Source: Methanosarcinales archaeon Methan_01
GTDB lineage: Archaea > Halobacteriota > Methanosarcinia > Methanotrichales > Methanotrichaceae
Reading direction: 5' to 3'
Assembly (NCBI GenBank): GCA_001602645.1
Contig: LUYE01000017.1
Location: 1-32,713, forward strand
DNA length: 32,713 nt
Shown here: piece after piece, positions 1 through 7,930 of the stretch
Position numbering within the stretch: position 1 is the first letter of the stretch
How the letters are laid out: each line of letters starts with the position of its first letter
Notes under the pieces: model-generated
The model's database searches: none
Seen by the model: only the letters and a program-made list of their open reading frames with translations
What the model was told of the DNA's origin: nothing
Translations under genes and position numbers: made by a program

Positions 1-44
1 CCAGGAAAAAACTTCAAAGGCATTATTTTAATTTGCAAAATTAA

Positions 45-692
45 TGTTCCATAGCACTAGCCTTCTCAAGGGATAATCAGCATGCTGTTGGCAGGCCAGG
101 TGATCTCTTCCACTACTCAGACACCGGTTATGTTCTCCTAGGGAGAATAATCGAGAACAGAACATCCAAACCGTTCCATGTAAACCTGCATGACGAGTTC
201 TTTACGCCTTTGGAGATGAATGACTCATATCTCATGTTCCGATCCGAACCCGCCAATCAACCGAAGAAGCCTATCCAGAAGACCTGGCTGAATGATACAG
301 AGATAAGTCAATTCACCTCGCTCAGTTCTGATTGGGCCGGTGGTGGAATCGTTTCTACTCCGGCAGACATTCTGAAATTCCACACTGCTCTGAGAGACGG
401 CCAGCTTATTAGTCCTGATCTTCTGGGGCAAATGGAGACTGCTACTAACCAGTTCATGCCAGGCATCAATTACGGTATGGGCATGATGGAAATTGATTTC
501 CAGGGTTTATCTCCTATGCTCAGCGGTCTTCCTCCCGTCACCGGCCACATAGGGATTTGGGGGACTCACATGTTCTATGACAGTACGACGGACACGTATA
601 TCATCATAAATCTTGGGTCGGCATCTTACATGAATACCAGCTTCGAAGTACTGATAGAGCTGATGAGTACTATCAGGAGCGTGAGAAACTAG
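45..692 (+). pseudogene. 5'-truncated beta-lactamase-fold serine hydrolase remnant
   Basis: This is the C-terminal half of a class C beta-lactamase/penicillin-binding-type hydrolase. Reading upstream of the first ATG (210), the same frame stays open to a TAA at 42-44. It encodes a stretch matching the family's Tyr-motif block (residues reading HYSDTGYVLLG, from base 111). Further on are a GGGIVSTPADILKF-like block and a C-terminal TGHIGIWGT block, equivalent to the family's third active-site motif (HxG). The N-terminal SxxK nucleophile motif is absent. All three forward frames carry stops within the first 53 bases, and no ATG/GTG start precedes the Tyr motif. The gene is therefore probably broken upstream, although only 44 bases before the stop are visible. 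Base composition is clearly more AT-rich than the neighbouring chromosome, consistent with transferred or decaying DNA. An intact shorter protein starting at 210 is possible but would lack two of the three catalytic motifs. Confidence 0.6.
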
Positions 693-1113
693 ATTGCGCC
701 TGGCGATGATCGTGGATCTCCAACTCTGATCTTCCTCGACGGCTCGACCTATGGCAGACGGGAGAATCCGGATTGAAACAGGCAGTTGGGCGAATTGGAG
801 GCGCTCTAATGCAGACCCTAGAACAACACCGGCGGGAGCGTGGTCTTGAAGATTACGGACCAGTGTAAGTTGTATGTGAAAGGTAGATTTGGTCAACCCC
901 GGATATGTTCGACAGACGTGTTCATGTGGCCGTTTGTGGCAGTTGCCAGATAGGCTGGTCACAGCAAGTAGTAAGTACACAGTGCTTTGCCTGTCAAATA
1001 CATGGCGGACCTATTACGAGGAACCCTGGCAGATCTTGATGTGTATCGGCGCCGACCGAGAGGGGATTGGACGAAGAATGGTTACAGCAGCCTTGCTGTA
1101 GTTTTTCCTCTAT
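693..1113. other. Gene-poor stretch, no supported feature
   Basis: These 421 bases separate the hydrolase remnant from the convergent acetyltransferase gene. Short open frames exist on both strands, but none has a ribosome binding site or a recognisable motif. I see no tRNA-like fold or repeat. It may be decayed coding DNA belonging to the same accessory patch. Confidence 0.5.
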
Positions 1114-1638
1114 TCAGCACCTGCCCTTTTTCGTCAACGTCTTCGTCATGACCATCTCCGAGGCACCTGCCTCTTCGTTTATCTCTTCACTTAGGAGCTT
1201 CCAACCTTTGTCCAGGTAAAATCTCATGGCTCTATCGTTATCGCTGAAACATGCCAGCTTTGCCATCCCGTATCCTGATTTCTTTATCTCCATCTCAACG
1301 ATATCCAGCAGAACGCTTCCTATCCCTTCTCTCTGGTGGGCTGGATGAACCCAAACAAGGCCTACCAAGTTGTCAAATCTAGCAGCAACTGCCACAACCT
1401 CCCCAGCCTTTTCAGCCACAATCATGTTTTGCCACGAATTGTTGACATCGCTACTTAGCTGGTCGCCTTCCGCCCAGGGCTTCAATCTATCCTCCGGCAA
1501 GATCTGACCGTATACCTCCTCGATAGTCTCGTTGAGCAAATTTATGATTTTTGGGACGTCCTCCTCTGCAGCGTCTCTGAATGTGTATTCGATCATAGCA
1601 CAACCTTCCATTGACTTACTCGTTAGAGATTTTCTCAT
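1114..1638 (-). CDS. GNAT-family N-acetyltransferase
   Basis: This is a 174-residue acetyl-CoA-dependent N-acyltransferase of the GNAT fold. The acetyl-CoA pyrophosphate-binding signature is visible as HPAHQREGIGSVLLDIVE near residues 98-115 (the R/Q-x-x-G-x-G/A pattern). It is followed by a typical FYLDKGWKL strand near residue 140, also conserved in the family. The ATG at 1638 has a good Shine-Dalgarno sequence (AGGAG about 8 nt upstream). A second in-frame ATG at 1596, where family similarity begins (MIEYTFRDA), also has a GGAAGG upstream, so either could be used. The substrate cannot be read from the sequence; candidates include protein N-termini, small amines and antibiotics. The gene stands alone and is relatively AT-rich like its left neighbour. 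Confidence 0.85.
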   Translation of the reverse strand: MRKSLTSKSMEGCAMIEYTFRDAAEEDVPKIINLLNETIEEVYGQILPEDRLKPWAEGDQLSSDVNNSWQNMIVAEKAGEVVAVAARFDNLVGLVWVHPAHQREGIGSVLLDIVEMEIKKSGYGMAKLACFSDNDRAMRFYLDKGWKLLSEEINEEAGASEMVMTKTLTKKGRC

Positions 1639-1820
1639 ACATAAATCTCCTGAATACTTTTAATCTACACTACATAAATATTCTTTCCGACTTCTTTCCG
1701 ACTATATGTCCTGGTTTTTTTTCCTCTGGATGCATGATAAAGACCATCGTGAGCTCGTCGAGTTCAGGGATCGTGGGACCGTAAACGGCACCCGGGCGGA
1801 GCAGATCTGACTAACGGCCC

Positions 1821-2490
1821 CGCGCCCCTTCCCTCCTCTCAATCCCGTCGTCCGACCGCCCGGCGCTCCTTCGTCGCGCCGGGCGGCGCTGTATCCGGAG
1901 GGGCCAGAAGACGCCCCCACCGCCACCAGGGAAAGAAAAATATCACGAGAGGCTCCCCTCGACGATGGCGACCTCCTCGGCGGTGAGGCCGTATAGCCGA
2001 TACACGATCGCATCGATCAGCCGGTCGACCTCCCCGATCCGCAGCAAGAGCGGCCCGAGCTTCTCCATCGACGCCGAGTGCTCCCGCCGCAGGTCCTCGC
2101 CGAAGGCCCGGCGGCTTGGGTCGCAGGCGAGCTTGCCCCGGTTCTTCTTGAGGACGGCGAGAAGCTCGGGAAACTCGATCTCGTAGTAGGCCTGGACCTT
2201 CGTCTTGTTCGAGAGGTCGTCGACCCCGGCGCCGGTGAAATCCTCAAGCCACGCGAGGAACCCCCGGATCTCCTCCTGCTTCTCCCGGTTCATCCGGATC
2301 ATCTCCTCGGCTAAATGGGCGAGCAGGTCGTGGACGACGTCGGACCTCTCGCCCTCGGCGATTGCCTCGCCCACATCGTCTTTCGGCAGGCAGCTGTCAA
2401 CTATTTCCAACACTTTGTCGAACTGTCCGGCGGCGATAGAAGCCGAGAGCTCCTCCCCCAGGCGGCGGCGGTCGTCCTCGGGGGCGGACA
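1821..2490. repeat. Direct repeat copy A (methylase 3' end plus hairpin)
   Basis: This is one of two imperfect direct copies of about 670 bp. The other is at about 3303-3970, in the same orientation. The copy covers the last ~180 codons of the restriction-methylase gene plus about 120 bp beyond its stop. Similarity is nearly complete around the stop codon (about 1905-2095) and falls off toward 2490. The MNT-HEPN operon lies between the copies. Confidence 0.85.
1857..1885 (-). terminator. GC-rich hairpin downstream of methylase 3' fragment
   Basis: A perfect 10-bp inverted repeat (CGCCCGGCGC at 1857-1866, its complement at 1876-1885) with a 9-nt loop lies about 60 bp beyond the stop of the duplicated reading frame. 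The same stem sits at the same place after the intact gene. It has no T-run, so a terminator role is tentative. It could equally be an RNA-processing or recombination structure. Confidence 0.35.
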
Positions 2491-2551
2491 AAAAAGAGCT
2501 GGTTTTCAAAGAGAGCAGTTTATCTTCGATGTTTAAGGACCTAACTAACAA
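1943..2551 (-). pseudogene. Detached C-terminal fragment of an Eco57I-type methylase
   Basis: This 202-residue open frame matches the final ~180 residues of the large restriction-methylase upstream. The last ~50 residues are identical (RREHSASMEKLGPLLLRIGE and onward), with more substitutions toward the N-terminus. It contains no methylase motif and no nuclease motif, so it cannot act alone as a restriction enzyme. Its first possible start, a TTG at 2551, lies inside the last codons of the HEPN toxin gene and has no ribosome binding site. It is best read as the leftover 3' end of a paralogous or ancestral methylase gene. It might still be translated with the toxin operon, or serve as a silent donor for recombination. 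Confidence 0.75.
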
Positions 2552-2906
2552 ACCCCGGTCGATCCTCCCCAGGGTTGAGATCTTTGAGGATCATCTCAAC
2601 ATTGGCCTTCAGAACCGGAAGATCGATATTTGTAGTGTCCCAAACCTGCTCCAGATCGATCCCAAAATAGTGGTGGACGAGAACGTTTCGCATAGCTACG
2701 ATGTCGGGCCAGGGGATATCGGGATGTTCTTTTTGCAGGGAATCTGAAATATGGTTTGCGGCCTCACCTATTATCTGGAAGTGATGGACTATCCAGGTCT
2801 GGACGAGCTCGTCCTCGAATATGGCGTCTTTACCCTTCGATGCGTATCTCTCGATCTTTTCGATAGCTTCGAGGATGTCGAGGAGAAGCTCCCGGTCTGA
2901 CCTCAA
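2541..2906 (-). CDS. hepT: HEPN-domain toxin, HepT-like (DUF86)
   Basis: This 121-residue helical protein is the toxin half of an MNT-HEPN type VII toxin-antitoxin pair. The diagnostic R-x4-H-x-Y motif is intact (RNVLVHHY, about residues 71-78). In characterised HepT proteins this motif forms the RNase active site, and its Tyr is the residue AMPylated by the antitoxin. The upstream stretch IVHHFQIIGEAANHIS is typical of the family. Its ATG overlaps the stop of the upstream MNT gene by 4 bp, so the two are translationally coupled. The pair lies between two copies of a methylase 3' end, which suggests it arrived by recombination into the restriction locus. Confidence 0.9.
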   Translation of the reverse strand: MRSDRELLLDILEAIEKIERYASKGKDAIFEDELVQTWIVHHFQIIGEAANHISDSLQKEHPDIPWPDIVAMRNVLVHHYFGIDLEQVWDTTNIDLPVLKANVEMILKDLNPGEDRPGFVS

Positions 2907-3193
2907 AGGGGGACGGCCTCCTTGATAACCCGATCACGAATCCGCTCCCTTAGGCCCCTCTCACTCACCACGTCGACCTGGCGGCCCAGGAGCTCCTCCA
3001 GCTCGCGGGACATCGCCGAGCTTTTTATGAGGGTGAAGCCGGGCATTGGCTCCACCAGGAGGTCGAGGTCGCTTCGGTCATCGGCCTCGCCCCGGGCGAC
3101 GGAGCCGAATATCCGGACATTTCGGACCCCGTATTTCTCGGCTATGGCGAGGATCTCCTCCCGCCGGGCCTTCAAGGTCTCCTCAATCTTCAT
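2903..3193 (-). CDS. mntA: Minimal nucleotidyltransferase antitoxin, MntA-like
   Basis: This 96-residue protein of the DNA polymerase beta-like minimal nucleotidyltransferase family shows the complete GS-x10-D-x-D motif (GSVARGEADDRSDLD, about residues 31-45). In studied MntA/HepT systems this enzyme transfers AMP to the HEPN toxin's tyrosine and so neutralises it. The open frame extends a further 72 codons upstream, but that part is Arg/Gly-rich, overlaps the GC-rich repeat and hairpin, and does not look like protein. The ATG at 3193 starts exactly at the family's usual N-terminus. An A/T-rich patch (TATAATCAGATA on the coding strand, about 3209-3222) may be the promoter. It is followed by hepT with a 4-bp overlap. 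Confidence 0.9.
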   Translation of the reverse strand: MKIEETLKARREEILAIAEKYGVRNVRIFGSVARGEADDRSDLDLLVEPMPGFTLIKSSAMSRELEELLGRQVDVVSERGLRERIRDRVIKEAVPL

Positions 3194-3302
3194 CGCTGAG
3201 GTCCTATGTATCTGATTATATTTATACTTCCTGAAGCCGACCGCCCTCAAGCTTCCAGGAGAAGCAGCTTTGACGACCTCCCACCTACGCCGCCCCCGCC
3301 CA

Positions 3303-3970
3303 CGCGCCCTTCTCCTCCGCATCTCTCGATCCCGTCGTCCGTCCCGCCCGGCGCCGCGGCGCCGGGCGGCGCTTGGCCCGGCGGGGCCTGAAGACGCCCC
3401 CACCGCCACCAGGGAAGAAAAATATCACGAGAGGCTCCCCTCGACGATGGCGACCTCCTCGGCGGTGAGGCCGTAAAGCCGGTAAACGATCGCATCGATC
3501 AGCCGGTCGACCTCCCCGATCCGCAGCAAGAGCGGCCCGAGCTTCTCCATCGACGCCGAGTGCTCCCGCCGCAGGTCCTCTCCGAACGCCCGGCGGTTCG
3601 GATCGACCCCGAGCTTCCGCTTGTTCTTCTTGAGGACGCCAAGAAGCTCGGAGAACTCGATCTCGTAGTAGGCCTGAACTTTCGTCTTGTTCGAGAGGTC
3701 GTCGACCCTGGCGCCGGTGTAATCCGAAAGCCACGAGAGGAAACCCCGGATCTCCTCCTGCTTCTTCCTGTTCATCCGGATCATCTCCTCGGCGAGGTGC
3801 GCCAAAAGATCGCAGACGACGTCGGATTTCTCAGCCTTGGCGACGAACTCGCCCGAGGCGTCCATCGGGAGGCAGCCGTCGACTACATCAAGAACTTTAT
3901 CAAAATGTCTGGCGGCGCAGAGGCCCGAGAGCTCCTCCGAGAGGCGCCTGCGGTCGGCCTCGGGGGTGGA
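3303..3970. repeat. Direct repeat copy B (3' end of intact methylase gene)
   Basis: This partner of the copy at 1821-2490 carries the same order: coding 3' end, stop codon, about 60 bp spacer, GC hairpin. Its upper edge (about 3970) coincides with an abrupt change in the intact gene to AT-rich sequence, suggesting that this is a recombination junction. Confidence 0.85.
3345..3368 (-). terminator. GC-rich hairpin downstream of restriction-methylase gene
   Basis: The same 10-bp stem as at 1857-1885 occurs here (arms 3345-3354 and 3359-3368), with a 4-nt CGCG loop. It lies about 57 bp past the methylase stop. No T-tract follows it, so intrinsic termination is uncertain. Confidence 0.35.
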
Positions 3971-6900
3971 GAAGGAGATGCGGCGGATGGGTGTTTTATC
4001 AACGAAAATTGCTGAAAAATTAAAGCTGTTTCCTTGGAGATCTGTGCATGAATTGTGAATGAAAAGCCGGATCAAAGATGAATTAAGGAGCGCTAGAAGA
4101 TAGTATGTAGCCTCTGGAATAATGTAAGCTTTGTTGTTTGCGTATAGTCCATTTGAATCGAAGGTGAACCTTGCACTTCCAGCTATTTCGGGCCAGAATA
4201 TTTTTGGCTTTTCAAATTGATCGTAATAATCACAAGCCCGCAGCTCCCACCAGTATTCGCCCTTATCATACCTTTTTTGAGCCGCATCAGAGAACTGCGC
4301 CAGATGAGCAGCAACTGCCGGGTACTTTGCCTCGAACCACCCCCAGGGATCTTCAGCGCCCGACGATTGAGCGCGGGTCCAGCCGTTCGGAACCAGAATC
4401 AAGTAACGATCGCTCTCAGGCGGCTCATACCTCTTGATGTCACGCCCGGCTAGGAAGGGCTTGATCAGCTCGGCACTCTTCGGATCTTCCCGGATCAGCC
4501 GGGCCCGGGTCTCAGCGTCGACGACGAAGGCCTCGTTTAGCCCCGTGAGAATCCCGCGGTATATTTTACCCCCGACGTACTCGCCCAGGGGCGCCCCCGC
4601 CCGGCGGAGCTTCTCCAAAAGCCGCTGGACCGATTCGTCGACCAGTGACCACCCGGAGTCGTCAAGCCCCGCAAGGCTGACGGAGTAGGCGCGCTCCTCG
4701 ACGTAGCCCTTCAGGCTGCCGAAATCGAGGGATTGGACTTCCGCAGCCCGGAAGCTCGGCCTCGCCGGGCCGCCGCAGAGCCGGAGGATGCAGGGGTAGG
4801 TCGTCGCCTCCGGGAAGACCGGCAGGTCCCCGAAGTCGACGATCTCGTCGATGCACCGCTCTTTCATCCACCGTCGGAGGGGCTCGCCATAGTTCGCCCT
4901 CATCCACTTGTTTGCGAGGATGTAGGAGAAGAAGCCGTCTTTCTGGAGGAGGCTTGTACCCAGCTCGACGAAGTAGACGTAGAGGTCGGCGACCCCGTGA
5001 TACGCCCTGTACCTCTCAGCAAAGTACCCCTTGAACTCCCCCAGCCCCTCCTGCCGGACGTACGGCGGATTTCCCACCACCGCGTCCCAGCCGGGGCTCT
5101 CCTTGACGGCGCCGCCCGCAAAGAAGACCTCGGGAAACTCCAGCTCCCAGTGAAAGAAGCTCCTCTCCCCGGCGATCCTCTGCGCCTCACCGAACCACCG
5201 GGGGGAGGTCTTGCGGCGCCACTCGGCCTCGTCGCCGCCGACCGCCCAGAATAGGTCGTGGTAGACCTGGTCGGGGTCCTTGGCCCCCGAGGGCGTCGCC
5301 CTCGCCTCCACCTCATTTCCGAAGTAGACGGCGGTATGGACGTTGGCGATGGCTTTCGCCTTGGTGTACTCGGGTAGGCTTCGAAACTCCTGAAAGACCC
5401 TCTCCTTCTCCTTGATCTCGGAGAGGGAGTCGTCCCCGATCTCCTCCAATTCCCTGATCTTGCCGATGAGGTGGGAGAGGAACCGGGGCGAGACGAAGGA
5501 GGGGAGCGTCGTCTGGTCCTTATCCGTGCCGGCCGAGCCCGGATAGTTCATCAAATCCGAGAGGCGGGCGCCGACGAGGCTGTTTCCCTGCTTGAGGCGG
5601 TGGTCGAGGAAGGAAAGGGGCTTTTCCTTGGCGATGGTGACTAGCCATAAAGAGACCTTCGCGAGCTCGACGGCCAGCTCGTTCAAGTCGACGCCGTAGA
5701 TGCACCGCGCCACCACCTCCCTCTTCGCCCACTCGGGGGTGAACTGCCCTCTGTCCTCGACCCAACCCCAGTCGATATCCCTCTCCGTCGCCTGGAGGAG
5801 CTTTCCCGCCAGGTACTCCACCGCCCCTACGAGGAAGTGGCCCGAGCCCATGGCGGGGTCCAGGACCTTGATGGACAAGGTCGCCTCGATGAGGCTCTGC
5901 TCCTTGAGGAGCGCCTCCTTCCACCTTCCATCGACGACCGGCCCCACCGTCTTCTCGACGATGTAGTCGACGATGTAGTCCGGCGTATAGTAGGAGCCCG
6001 TCGCCTTCCTCTCGCCCCGGTCGGTCGTCAGGTACAGCTCCCCGGCCCGCGCCCGGTCGAACTCCGAAAACTCCTGGAAGGATCTCTCCTTCTTCTTGCC
6101 CTGGTTGTACTCGGCGAGGCTGACCCACCGCCGATCCTTGCCCCCCGAGACGACCAGGTCTTCGTCAGCGACGGCGAGGCTGTACTCGAGAAGCCCCTCG
6201 TAGATCGAGCCGAGGTGCCTTATCTCCAGGGTCGAGTAGTCGACGAAACCCTTCCCGCCGTTGGCGCCAGCGTCGCCGCCACCCTCTCCGTCCTCGCCCT
6301 TCTTCCTGCCCCCTCCCATCCCTCTGCCGCCGGCCCCCGAACCCGCCTCCGACCGAGAGAGGAGGTCGATCGCCTCGGCCAGATAGGAGTCGCCGATCGT
6401 CCACCCTGCGAGGTCCGGATGCCTCGCGGGGTCGAAGAGGCCGCCGTTGTAGGCGGGAACGTCGATCAGCTCCCCGATCCCAAGCCTCTCGCTCCCGAGG
6501 TCGATCAGCCGGAATAGGTCGGAGAGGTCGGACCATAGCGACCTCTTGATCCGGAGAAAGCCCTGGGCCGCCGGGCCGTCCCGCCGGAGGGCCACCTCTT
6601 TTTTGATCCGGTCGAAGCTGTAAGAGGCGGCGTATCGTTCGTCTTTGAGGTCTAAAAGCTCCTTCCCCTCGGCGTATAGCAGGAATAAAAAGCGGTATAG
6701 AAGGATCATGGTGCTCCTCTGAACCCGCGCCCTCGTCTCAGGATCGGCCGGATCGAGGCGGTTCTCCGGCCAGGCGATGAACCCCTCCGCCAGGACCTTC
6801 ATCGCCCGGTAGACGTTCTCCTTCAGGTTCTCCCCGATCTCTCTTGCATAGTTGGCCGACCCCCGGAGGACCTCCTCCAGGAAGACCTCTCCCCGCTCGT

Positions 6901-7549
6901 CGGGGAGGAAGGCCTCCTGCCGGAAGAAGTAGTAAAAGTACCGGAAGGCCTCGACGTCGCCTTCAGCCAGCATCGCCGGAAGATCCACCTCGTAGTAGAC
7001 GTCCAGGGGCCGATTCTGCCGGTAGAGCCGCCACTTCGCGCCGTTCGAGAGGATCCCCCAGGCAGGCTCCGTCTCGGTGAGGTAGAGCCAGATCTGAAAA
7101 GAGGGGTTACGCCTCTTGTCCTGCCGATCCCTCCCAAACCGGTCTAGCTCCGCATCCCACCTCTTCACCTCGCCGATGGCGAAGGCCTCCAAAAAGAAAG
7201 ACTCTGAGCCCTTATTCGCCTGGGCCCGGTCCCGGGCCTCCCGGTGGGGGAAGAAGGCGTAGTCGGGAAACTCCCGGGACCTCGTCGCCCCCTGGACCTC
7301 GTACTCGGGGAGGATGACGGCGAAGACCCGCCGGATCAGCCGCTCTTCGAGCTGCGCCTCGGAGAGGCCGGCGACGAAGGCCGCCTCCCGCTCGTAGATC
7401 CTCTTCAGCTCGGCGAAGGCGGCCTCGTGGTCGGATCGGGCCAATTCGGGGGAGGCCCTGACCTGGTTTTCTAGGTAGTGGTTCGAGAAGAGGTTCCGGT
7501 TCTTGAAGGGTCGCCTCGCCATCGGGATCAGATCTCCGTCAGCGGCCAT
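3425..7549 (-). CDS. Eco57I-type (type IIG-like) restriction-modification enzyme
   Basis: This 1374-residue protein appears to combine restriction and adenine methylation. An N-terminal PD-(D/E)xK-like nuclease signature is visible: PDYAF near residue 95 and the E-x-K of AIGEVKRW near 126-128. Residues 398-434 form a Gly-rich linker. Methylase motif I (LDPAMGSGHF, about 561-570) binds S-adenosylmethionine. Motif IV (GNPPY, about 825-829) marks an N6-adenine methylase. The region from about 990 onward (YRGILTGLNEAFVV, KPFLAGRDIKRY) looks like a target-recognition domain. The length fits the family. The second in-frame ATG (7522) has GGAGAT 9 nt upstream and may be the true start; the first has no ribosome binding site. 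Bases about 3985-4290 are much more AT-rich than the rest, pointing to a swapped recognition segment. No separate restriction or methylase subunit is adjacent. A BREX-type methylase is an alternative, but the nuclease motif argues against it. Confidence 0.88.
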   Translation of the reverse strand: MAADGDLIPMARRPFKNRNLFSNHYLENQVRASPELARSDHEAAFAELKRIYEREAAFVAGLSEAQLEERLIRRVFAVILPEYEVQGATRSREFPDYAFFPHREARDRAQANKGSESFFLEAFAIGEVKRWDAELDRFGRDRQDKRRNPSFQIWLYLTETEPAWGILSNGAKWRLYRQNRPLDVYYEVDLPAMLAEGDVEAFRYFYYFFRQEAFLPDERGEVFLEEVLRGSANYAREIGENLKENVYRAMKVLAEGFIAWPENRLDPADPETRARVQRSTMILLYRFLFLLYAEGKELLDLKDERYAASYSFDRIKKEVALRRDGPAAQGFLRIKRSLWSDLSDLFRLIDLGSERLGIGELIDVPAYNGGLFDPARHPDLAGWTIGDSYLAEAIDLLSRSEAGSGAGGRGMGGGRKKGEDGEGGGDAGANGGKGFVDYSTLEIRHLGSIYEGLLEYSLAVADEDLVVSGGKDRRWVSLAEYNQGKKKERSFQEFSEFDRARAGELYLTTDRGERKATGSYYTPDYIVDYIVEKTVGPVVDGRWKEALLKEQSLIEATLSIKVLDPAMGSGHFLVGAVEYLAGKLLQATERDIDWGWVEDRGQFTPEWAKREVVARCIYGVDLNELAVELAKVSLWLVTIAKEKPLSFLDHRLKQGNSLVGARLSDLMNYPGSAGTDKDQTTLPSFVSPRFLSHLIGKIRELEEIGDDSLSEIKEKERVFQEFRSLPEYTKAKAIANVHTAVYFGNEVEARATPSGAKDPDQVYHDLFWAVGGDEAEWRRKTSPRWFGEAQRIAGERSFFHWELEFPEVFFAGGAVKESPGWDAVVGNPPYVRQEGLGEFKGYFAERYRAYHGVADLYVYFVELGTSLLQKDGFFSYILANKWMRANYGEPLRRWMKERCIDEIVDFGDLPVFPEATTYPCILRLCGGPARPSFRAAEVQSLDFGSLKGYVEERAYSVSLAGLDDSGWSLVDESVQRLLEKLRRAGAPLGEYVGGKIYRGILTGLNEAFVVDAETRARLIREDPKSAELIKPFLAGRDIKRYEPPESDRYLILVPNGWTRAQSSGAEDPWGWFEAKYPAVAAHLAQFSDAAQKRYDKGEYWWELRACDYYDQFEKPKIFWPEIAGSARFTFDSNGLYANNKAYIIPEATYYLLALLNSSLIRLFIHNSCTDLQGNSFNFSAIFVDKTPIRRISFSTPEADRRRLSEELSGLCAARHFDKVLDVVDGCLPMDASGEFVAKAEKSDVVCDLLAHLAEEMIRMNRKKQEEIRGFLSWLSDYTGARVDDLSNKTKVQAYYEIEFSELLGVLKKNKRKLGVDPNRRAFGEDLRREHSASMEKLGPLLLRIGEVDRLIDAIVYRLYGLTAEEVAIVEGSLS

Positions 7550-7799
7550 CGCCGATAAATCTGTCGAGAGAGAGGAGGCGGCGATGATGGGAGGCGATCA
7601 TGCCGCCGGAAGCTCCGGGCGAAGGGTTTCGAATGCCGAAAAGTTCGCATCCCGGAGGGGAGGGGTCCTGGAGGGTTGAGGCAAGGAGGGGCTCAGGGTC
7701 GATGATGATCTCGGGGCAGAGAGGGGCTAAAGGAACGGATAAAGAAAGCCGGAAGGAAAAATATGACGGAATAAAAAGAGAAGGTGAACGAGGGACTGA

Positions 7800-7873
7800 T
7801 GGGCCCGACGCGATTCGAACGCGTGATCCCCGCCGTGTAAGGGCGATGTCATAACCACCTAGACCACGGGCCC
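7800..7873 (-). tRNA. tRNA-Val (TAC anticodon)
   Basis: The reverse strand folds as a full cloverleaf of 74 nt. It has acceptor arms GGGCCCG/CGGGCCC, a D arm starting GTCTAGGTGG, an anticodon loop CTTACAC giving TAC, a T arm with GTTCGAATC, and discriminator A at 7800. No CCA is encoded and no intron is seen. An AT-rich box lies about 30-45 bp upstream (7898-7910). Confidence 0.95.
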
Positions 7874-7930
7874 GCCGGGCCATGCCTTGTCCTTATTCAT
7901 ATTAGATCCTATCGCTTCCGCTCCGCGCCG

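Noticed and set aside
3194-3424. Upstream extension of the MNT antitoxin and other frames in the GC-rich spacer
   Set aside because: They are Arg/Gly/Ala low-complexity translations of a GC-rich repeat and hairpin. The antitoxin's natural N-terminus is the ATG at 3193.
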